A stretch of 9,333 nt of DNA, taken from assembly GCA_016784195.1 (NCBI GenBank), contig JADHVE010000049.1, positions 1-9,333 of the forward strand. The letters are read 5' to 3'. A program made the position numbers and the translations under genes. Positions 6,213-9,333 of this stretch are shown here, piece by piece. Source of the stretch: Candidatus Woesearchaeota archaeon. Lineage in GTDB: Archaea > Nanobdellota > Nanobdellia > Woesearchaeales > GW2011-AR4. Numbering within the stretch: position 1 is the stretch's first letter; every line of letters starts with the position of its first letter. The notes under the pieces were generated by a model, which was not told where the DNA came from, searched no databases, and saw only the letters and a list, made by a program, of their open reading frames with translations.

Positions 6213-7010
6213 TTATCCAATATAATCGGCTTCCTGCCCTAGCCTGCCTTTTAGCTTCTTCCTGGCAGTTGTTCTGCTCACTTCACTCAATTGCTCTGTT
6301 CTTTTCATTATCTCTGATTCAACTTCTTTAATCTCTTCATCCAGTTTATCGATATCTACATTTAGTTTTAGCTTCTTATTCAGCAGTTTTAAGATCTCTC
6401 TTGCGCCTTTAATGCCTAGGTACATGGGATGCCCATAAGTTTCTGCCAAAAGCGCTATAGCATCTATCTTCCTGTTTTTTGCTAATCCAACTAAAAGGCC
6501 TGAAACACCAACAATAGGCCCAACAACCCCATAAAGATGGTCATTAACCATTTTGTCTTTATACTTTTTTATGATGCTTTTGCAGTTTGCAGTGCAATAC
6601 AGTTTTGGCTTTTTTGGTATTTCACTTAACCCTATGCCTCCTAGAGTAATAACTTCTTTGCCGTTAAACTGCTCAACTATGTCCAGCATCTTATCTGAAA
6701 ATTCATAAGAGCTTACCTCATCCACTGGCTGGATGTCTCCTGCCAATAATAATAAATCCGACTTTTTTCCTCCAAATTTTTTATAAAAAACCTCTATTGT
6801 AGGAAGCTCGACTAAATTATCCTCATTAACAAAAACAGAATGCGGGAATGTATAAGAATTGACTTCAAACAGTTTTTTTGCCTTTAGCTCGTCTATGATA
6901 AAATCCACTGCAACCTTGCCGACATTACCTATTCCAGGTAGCCCTTCAATAAGTATAGGCTTGTTTAGTTTTACTTTTTTATCAACTTGGTTTATTTTCC
7001 ATGAACTCAT
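6213..7010 (-). CDS. PAC2-family protein (proteasome assembly chaperone 2-like)
   Basis: The family takes its name from the eukaryotic 20S proteasome assembly chaperone PAC2. The archaeal members' role is not settled, though an ATP-independent chaperone or proteasome link is commonly inferred. The protein has 265 residues. The N-terminal PILIEGLPGIGNVGKVAVDF (18-37) is the family hallmark. LLLLAGDIQPVD, VITLGGIGLSE, VVGPIVGVSGLLVG and ALLAETYGHPMYLG follow in order, the core of the alpha/beta fold. The C-terminal 60 or so residues are Lys/Glu-rich and probably a coiled coil. I start at ATG 7010, preceded by GAGGGATTGAT. The frame is open 47 codons further upstream, but that stretch overlaps nop10 and has no family similarity. 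The ATG overlaps the nop10 stop as ATGA, implying coupled translation. Nop10-PAC2 adjacency recurs in archaea. Confidence 0.92.
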   Translation of the reverse strand: MSSWKINQVDKKVKLNKPILIEGLPGIGNVGKVAVDFIIDELKAKKLFEVNSYTFPHSVFVNEDNLVELPTIEVFYKKFGGKKSDLLLLAGDIQPVDEVSSYEFSDKMLDIVEQFNGKEVITLGGIGLSEIPKKPKLYCTANCKSIIKKYKDKMVNDHLYGVVGPIVGVSGLLVGLAKNRKIDAIALLAETYGHPMYLGIKGAREILKLLNKKLKLNVDIDKLDEEIKEVESEIMKRTEQLSEVSRTTARKKLKGRLGQEADYIG

Positions 7011-7177
7011 ATCAATCCCTCTTTTTGTAGAATTCCTTTTTTCACTTCCCGCCTGTATCCTCCATAAGCATATTCCATGCTGAATTTTGCAGGCTTTGGA
7101 TTTACTGTCTTGACACCGCAACAGTTTTCTTTCATAGTATACTTGCCGCATTTATCACATTTAAGAATATGCTTCAT
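7007..7177 (-). CDS. nop10: H/ACA ribonucleoprotein subunit Nop10
   Basis: Nop10 is a small core subunit of the H/ACA RNP that, with Cbf5, L7Ae and Gar1, carries out RNA-guided pseudouridylation of rRNA. The gene was found by translating the minus strand between aIF2-alpha and PAC2: 56 residues beginning MKHILKCDKCGKYTMKE. CDKC (7-10) is the first zinc-ribbon pair. The second pair, normally CPxCG, is reduced to adjacent cysteines CCG (19-21). The Cbf5-binding linker and helix follow, with VNPKPAKFS (25-33) and YGGYRREVKKG (38-48), close to the archaeal PKPPKFS...YRR pattern. ATG at 7177 lies two bases after the aIF2-alpha stop. The TGA stop overlaps the PAC2 start. The aIF2-alpha/Nop10/PAC2 order is typical of archaea and confirms the identity of this very short gene. 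Confidence 0.95.
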   Translation of the reverse strand: MKHILKCDKCGKYTMKENCCGVKTVNPKPAKFSMEYAYGGYRREVKKGILQKEGLI

Positions 7178-7179
7178 TT

Positions 7180-7962
7180 CTAAGCCTCTGACCTGATAAA
7201 CTCCCCTTTCCCTTTGTTGTTTTCAATAAATTTCAAAGTTTCTTCAGTAGTATCCTTTAAAATTTTTTCAGCTTCCTTGAAATCCTTTGCTTTGATTTCA
7301 ACACCATAATTGCCTCCGCCTAAATATTTTACACTAAAATTATCCTTGCCAATATCCTTTGCTCTTTTCAAAGTCGCTTTTATTATTTCAATACCTTCAG
7401 GATCATAAGAAACTAATTTTAATCTACCCTCAATCTTGACTACAGCTTCCTTTACCCTTTGTTTTACAGCCTCCTCAAGGTCATTTGCTAATTTTTTCTC
7501 TAGGCCTATTTTTTCCAGTAAGCCTTCACTACCTGCTACTTCTTCAAAACAGGAATACAAGGAATCATATTTTACTAATATTTTATCTGAAACTTCTTTA
7601 TACAGGTCTTTAATCTCTTTATTAAGACTTTTAGCTACAAATTCAATTATTTTTTCCACCATCTGCCCTTTTTTGATTTCTTCTACTTTTGCCCTCTTTT
7701 GTCCCTCATTTACCCTTCTTAAAGACAAGTCGATATGTCCTTTTTCCTCACTTACCCTTAAAACCAGACAAACAACCTTTTTGCCTTCTTTTACAAAATC
7801 CCTAATATTTCGTATTCTTCCAGGGCTCACCTCAGAAATATGGATCATCCCGTCTTTCTCATACTCGTCCAGATTAACAAAAACAGAATGATACTGCACT
7901 TTTGTGACAGTGCACATTACTAATTCACTTTCTTCAGGAAATCCTTTTTTCTTAAATAACAT
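7180..7962 (-). CDS. eif2a: Translation initiation factor aIF2, alpha subunit
   Basis: This is the alpha subunit of the heterotrimeric aIF2, which brings initiator Met-tRNA to the small ribosomal subunit. It binds the gamma subunit through its C-terminal domain. The 260 residues are the normal archaeal length. An S1-type OB fold spans about 12-84 (VMCTVTKV, GMIHISEVSPGRIRNIRDFV at 38-57, HIDLSLRRVN). A central helical domain follows (about 85-170), then the alpha/beta gamma-binding domain (about 175-250, with YLGGGNYGVEIKAKDFKEAE). The serine in SEVSPGRIR aligns by eye with the loop holding eukaryotic Ser51. ATG at 7962 has no obvious ribosome binding site, and a TATA-like TATAAATT (7977-7984) sits rather close to it. 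nop10 starts two bases after the TAG stop. Upstream lies an unusually structured 299-base spacer instead of the short gap seen in many archaea. Confidence 0.95.
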   Translation of the reverse strand: MLFKKKGFPEESELVMCTVTKVQYHSVFVNLDEYEKDGMIHISEVSPGRIRNIRDFVKEGKKVVCLVLRVSEEKGHIDLSLRRVNEGQKRAKVEEIKKGQMVEKIIEFVAKSLNKEIKDLYKEVSDKILVKYDSLYSCFEEVAGSEGLLEKIGLEKKLANDLEEAVKQRVKEAVVKIEGRLKLVSYDPEGIEIIKATLKRAKDIGKDNFSVKYLGGGNYGVEIKAKDFKEAEKILKDTTEETLKFIENNKGKGEFIRSEA

Positions 7963-8045
7963 TTTGATATGTCGGAAATTTATACTGCCTGTTTACAACA
8001 AGTGGACAAAGTCCGATATTCTATTTTGGAAAATGATATATTTTT

Positions 8046-8077
8046 GGGTGTTTAAAATCCTTTTTAGATTTTCACCC
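8046..8077. repeat. Hairpin H1 of the 8046-8241 structured cluster
   Basis: GGGTG (8046-8050) pairs with CACCC (8073-8077), and AAAATC (8054-8059) pairs with GATTTT (8067-8072), leaving a TTT bulge and a seven-base loop. In total 11 base pairs including four G-C pairs in the outer stem. Confidence 0.55.
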
Positions 8078-8078
8078 C

Positions 8079-8106
8079 GCAAAGAAATACTCTGTATTTC
8101 TTGTGC
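8079..8106. repeat. Hairpin H2 of the structured cluster
   Basis: AAGAAATAC (8082-8090) pairs perfectly with GTATTTCTT (8094-8102) around a TCT loop. GCA (8079-8081) extends the stem by pairing with TGC (8104-8106) past one bulged G. It begins one base after H1 ends. Confidence 0.65.
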
Positions 8107-8110
8107 CGCA

Positions 8111-8130
8111 GAAATTTACAATGTAAATTC
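8111..8130. repeat. Hairpin H3 of the structured cluster
   Basis: AATTTAC (8113-8119) pairs with GTAAATT (8123-8129) around an AAT loop, with G8111-C8130 closing past a bulged A. Four bases separate it from H2. The left sides of H2 and H3 both begin with CCGCA (8077-8081 and 8106-8110), hinting at local duplication. Confidence 0.5.
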
Positions 8131-8134
8131 CTCA

Positions 8135-8173
8135 TAGAACCAAAAATTTACTAAATGAATTTTTTAGTTCATA
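8135..8173. repeat. Hairpin H4 of the structured cluster
   Basis: GAAC (8137-8140) pairs with GTTC (8167-8170), and AAAAATT (8142-8148) pairs with AATTTTT (8158-8164), with a small internal loop and a nine-base apical loop. The outer TA/TA pair extends it past a bulged A. Alternative pairings such as ACTAAA/TTTAGT compete within the same bases. Confidence 0.45.
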
Positions 8174-8174
8174 C

Positions 8175-8241
8175 TCAAAAACCACCTAACCCATTCGGCT
8201 ATGCTAAAATCATATTATCTGATTTTATAGGTGGTTTTTGA
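8175..8241. repeat. Large hairpin H5: perfect 14-bp stem enclosing a second hairpin
   Basis: TCAAAAACCACCTA (8175-8188) is exactly complementary to TAGGTGGTTTTTGA (8228-8241). Inside, TAAAATCA (8205-8212) pairs exactly with TGATTTTA (8220-8227) around a seven-base loop, stacked directly on the outer stem. The remaining 16 bases, ACCCATTCGGCTATGC (8189-8204), are unpaired and much richer in GC than the surroundings. On the gene strand it begins about 20 bases after the S27e stop. It lacks a following T run on the minus strand, so it is not a simple terminator. Confidence 0.8.
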
Positions 8242-8261
8242 CAGATTATAGTCTATAGTTT

Positions 8262-8444
8262 CTATTTCAAAACTTCTAAAATTCTTGCTTTTATCTTGCT
8301 CTTGCCGCCAGTAGGTTCCGCTAAAATCTTATTGCATACTAAGCAGGCTATCTTAGATGCAGATTTGCCGAATATTATCTGCTCATTCTTGCATTTATGA
8401 CATCTTATCTTGACAAATTTACTGGTAGATTCTCTGATTTTCAT
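8262..8444 (-). CDS. rps27e: Small ribosomal subunit protein eS27 (S27e)
   Basis: This is a zinc-ribbon protein of the archaeal/eukaryotic small ribosomal subunit with no bacterial counterpart. Its 60 residues match the usual archaeal length of about 60. Two zinc knuckles are seen, CHKC (15-18) and CLVC (34-37). The family tail LAEPTGGKSKIKARILEVL (41-59) is diagnostic. The start is ATG at 8444, seven bases after the ribosome binding site GGTGAT. A TATA box at 8487-8495 suggests its own promoter and a short leader, although L44e lies upstream on the same strand. The downstream spacer before aIF2-alpha holds the hairpin cluster. Confidence 0.96.
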   Translation of the reverse strand: MKIRESTSKFVKIRCHKCKNEQIIFGKSASKIACLVCNKILAEPTGGKSKIKARILEVLK

Positions 8445-8450
8445 TCTAAA

Positions 8451-8456
8451 ATCACC
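8451..8456 (-). promoter_or_regulatory. Ribosome binding site of rps27e
   Basis: GGTGAT on the minus strand lies six to seven bases before ATG 8444, an excellent archaeal Shine-Dalgarno sequence. Confidence 0.7.
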
Positions 8457-8486
8457 TTTATTTAACAGTTCAAGGAATTGTCCTTT

Positions 8487-8495
8487 ATTTATAAA
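8487..8495 (-). promoter_or_regulatory. TATA box before rps27e
   Basis: On the minus strand this reads TTTATAAAT with a purine-rich GAAAAGC directly upstream, resembling a BRE-TATA pair. A start about 26 bases downstream would give a leader of about 20 bases that includes the GGTGAT site. Confidence 0.55.
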
Positions 8496-8604
8496 GCTTT
8501 TCTTTAAAATTTATCCAGTGTTATCCTTTGATTATTTCACACTTAAGTCCAATAAAAAATTACCAATAATAAAACAAGAGAAAATTAAAAATAAATACTT
8601 ATAT

Positions 8605-8638
8605 AAAAAATAATAAAAGAAAAAAACTAAAAGAAAAA
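8605..8638 (-). terminator. Oligo-T terminator tract after rpl44e
   Basis: On the minus strand this is a dense T tract with runs of five, four, seven, four and six T, beginning about 50 bases after the L44e stop. No strong hairpin precedes it, as expected for archaeal oligo-U termination. Together with the TATA box before rps27e, it suggests that L44e and S27e are separate transcripts. Confidence 0.5.
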
Positions 8639-8659
8639 CACAAATAATTGTTATAGTAT

Positions 8660-8697
8660 AAAATCACTTAATGGAAACAATCTACAAAATCACTTAA
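8660..8697. repeat. 12-bp direct repeat at the rpl44e 3' end
   Basis: AAAATCACTTAA occurs at 8660-8671 and again at 8686-8697. The second copy includes the L44e stop and last codon. It may be a small local duplication, or chance in AT-rich DNA. Confidence 0.45.
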
Positions 8698-8998
8698 ATT
8701 CAACTTTTTTGGCTCTAAAACCCTTTTTTTGCATATGCATCTTTTTGCATTCTTTACATTCATACCTTAAATCTGTTTTTTTGCTCATCTTTTTGCCAGT
8801 CATCTTGAACTTAGAAATAGCTGGCTTGCTGTACCTTCCTCTGTTACCCATACCTCTGGCTACTCCTCTTCTCTTAGCCCTTAATTTGCTCCCATAAGTC
8901 ATGCTCCTCGGGCTTCTCTTCTTTGTCTGGCCAACCTTGTGCTCAGTATGTTTTTTACAATAAGGACAATATCTTTTCATAATTTTTGGCAATTTCAT
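8690..8998 (-). CDS. rpl44e: Large ribosomal subunit protein eL42 (L44e)
   Basis: This is a zinc-binding protein near the E site of the archaeal/eukaryotic large subunit. The 102 residues are slightly longer than the common 92-97, with extra basic Gly/Arg/Ser/Met-rich residues in the middle (about 45-72). Hallmarks are MKLPK at the N-terminus, CPYCKKHTEHKV (11-22, first zinc pair Cys11/Cys14), DLRYECKECKKMH (76-88, second pair Cys81/Cys84) and the C-terminal KKGFRAKKVEF (91-101). ATG at 8998 is the natural start from the conserved MKxPK opening. No ribosome binding site is visible (ACCTTAAAA precedes it), which may mean a leaderless or weak-leader mRNA. The upstream gene is GINS and the downstream gene is S27e, as in the conserved archaeal replication-translation cluster. 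Confidence 0.97.
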   Translation of the reverse strand: MKLPKIMKRYCPYCKKHTEHKVGQTKKRSPRSMTYGSKLRAKRRGVARGMGNRGRYSKPAISKFKMTGKKMSKKTDLRYECKECKKMHMQKKGFRAKKVEFK

Positions 8999-9107
8999 TT
9001 TTAAGGTATTTTTTCAATAATTTAATTTATTATCAATTTTGTGTTTTATATTAGATTTTTATTAATGGTTTATTTATATTGAATTTTCAATTAATTTAAA
9101 AATCTTT
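8999..9107 (-). promoter_or_regulatory. AT-rich spacer with probable rpl44e promoter
   Basis: Two TATA-like candidates on the minus strand precede rpl44e. ATAAATTAAA (9021-9030) is placed for a leaderless transcript, and TAATATAAAA (about 9044-9053) would give a leader of about 24 bases. A small palindrome, ATTGAATTTTCAAT (9078-9091), and a T5 run lie just after the GINS stop and could end that transcript. I cannot choose between the boxes from sequence alone. Confidence 0.35.
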
Positions 9108-9333
9108 CTAATTGCTCTTCATTTCTTCAGCCCTGCCTTTAGCTATCAGCAAATCAGCTATTGCAATTGGTAAATTAGCGACATCTTCTCCTTCAAAAGG
9201 GCCGTACTCTTCAAGTTCTTCACCAACAAATTTAGGGACAGCATGTATAAACCTGACTATCCTGGTGTTTTTTTTAACCTCTTCTTCAGTTTCTTTTACT
9301 TCCTCTTTTTTCTCAACGACAAATGGCAAATCC
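9108..9333 (-). CDS. gins51: GINS complex subunit, Gins51 (Gins15)-like, C-terminal B domain, 5' end outside the window
   Basis: GINS is part of the archaeal CMG-like replicative helicase with MCM and the Cdc45/RecJ-like protein. Only the last 74 or so codons are present. An acidic, Lys/Glu-rich linker (EKKEEVKETEEEVKK) is followed by a compact domain reading RIVRFIHAVPKFVG, EYGPFEGEDVANLP and LLIAKGRAEEM, the typical GINS B-domain pattern (VRFL..VP.FVG....YGPF..GDV..LP...A..LI..G.AE). Since the small B domain is C-terminal, Gins51 fits better than Gins23, where B comes first. A TTG at 9327-9329 is in frame, but reading continues off the window, so it is not taken as the start. Position just upstream of L44e agrees with the conserved archaeal neighbourhood. 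Confidence 0.86.
   Translation of the reverse strand, partial: DLPFVVEKKEEVKETEEEVKKNTRIVRFIHAVPKFVGEELEEYGPFEGEDVANLPIAIADLLIAKGRAEEMKSN

Noticed and set aside
7011..7151. Upstream extension of the PAC2 gene by 47 codons
   Set aside because: This stretch overlaps nop10 in another frame, has no family similarity, and the ATG at 7010 has a good ribosome binding site and an ATGA overlap with nop10.
8120..8215. Possible tRNA gene on the minus strand, from a D-arm-like TAGCCGAATGGGTTAGG
   Set aside because: No matching acceptor stem, no TTC-type T-arm at the right distance and no paired anticodon stem could be found. The segment is better explained as the loop and right arm of hairpin H5.
8046..8241. 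CRISPR array
   Set aside because: The hairpins differ in sequence and length and there are no equal spacers or repeated direct units, so this is not an array.

Overview
The window looks like a stretch of a small, AT-rich archaeal genome, most likely a DPANN-type archaeon (Woesearchaeota/Pacearchaeota-like; lineage is inferred from gene content and style, not proven). The archaeal assignment is firm: ribosomal proteins S27e and L44e, Nop10, aIF2-alpha, prefoldin alpha, an archaeal-type phosphoglycerate mutase, a GINS subunit and an SRP receptor with a long charged N-terminus all occur together. TATA-like boxes and GGTGAT-type ribosome binding sites also fit Archaea.

Layout. (1) 1-2256, plus strand: the 3' part of a PRPP synthetase, then prefoldin alpha and ftsY, packed end to end. 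(2) 2257-2476: a convergent spacer with T-rich terminator-like tracts for both sides. (3) 2477-5738, minus strand: enolase and the archaeal phosphoglycerate mutase, joined by an ATGA overlap, followed by a short Hel308-like helicase gene that holds only the first RecA domain. (4) 5739-6212: a non-coding AT-rich gap with the enolase promoter and a nested inverted repeat. (5) 6213-9333, minus strand: the known archaeal replication-translation neighbourhood, read in transcription order as GINS (cut by the window edge), L44e, S27e, aIF2-alpha, Nop10 and a PAC2-family protein. Nop10 is 56 codons plus stop, and shares an ATGA overlap with PAC2.

Functionally the window is housekeeping: nucleotide precursor synthesis, protein folding and targeting, two consecutive steps of lower glycolysis/gluconeogenesis, ribosome and rRNA-modification components, translation initiation and replisome assembly. 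I see no defence system, CRISPR array, transposase or integrase.

The parts most worth a second look are: a run of five back-to-back hairpins between S27e and aIF2-alpha (8046-8241), whose last member has a perfect 14-bp stem; the stand-alone Hel308 domain; a basic amphipathic motif occurring three times in FtsY; a nested inverted repeat upstream of enolase; a bacterial-type PRPP synthetase; and a Nop10 whose second cysteine pair has collapsed to adjacent cysteines.
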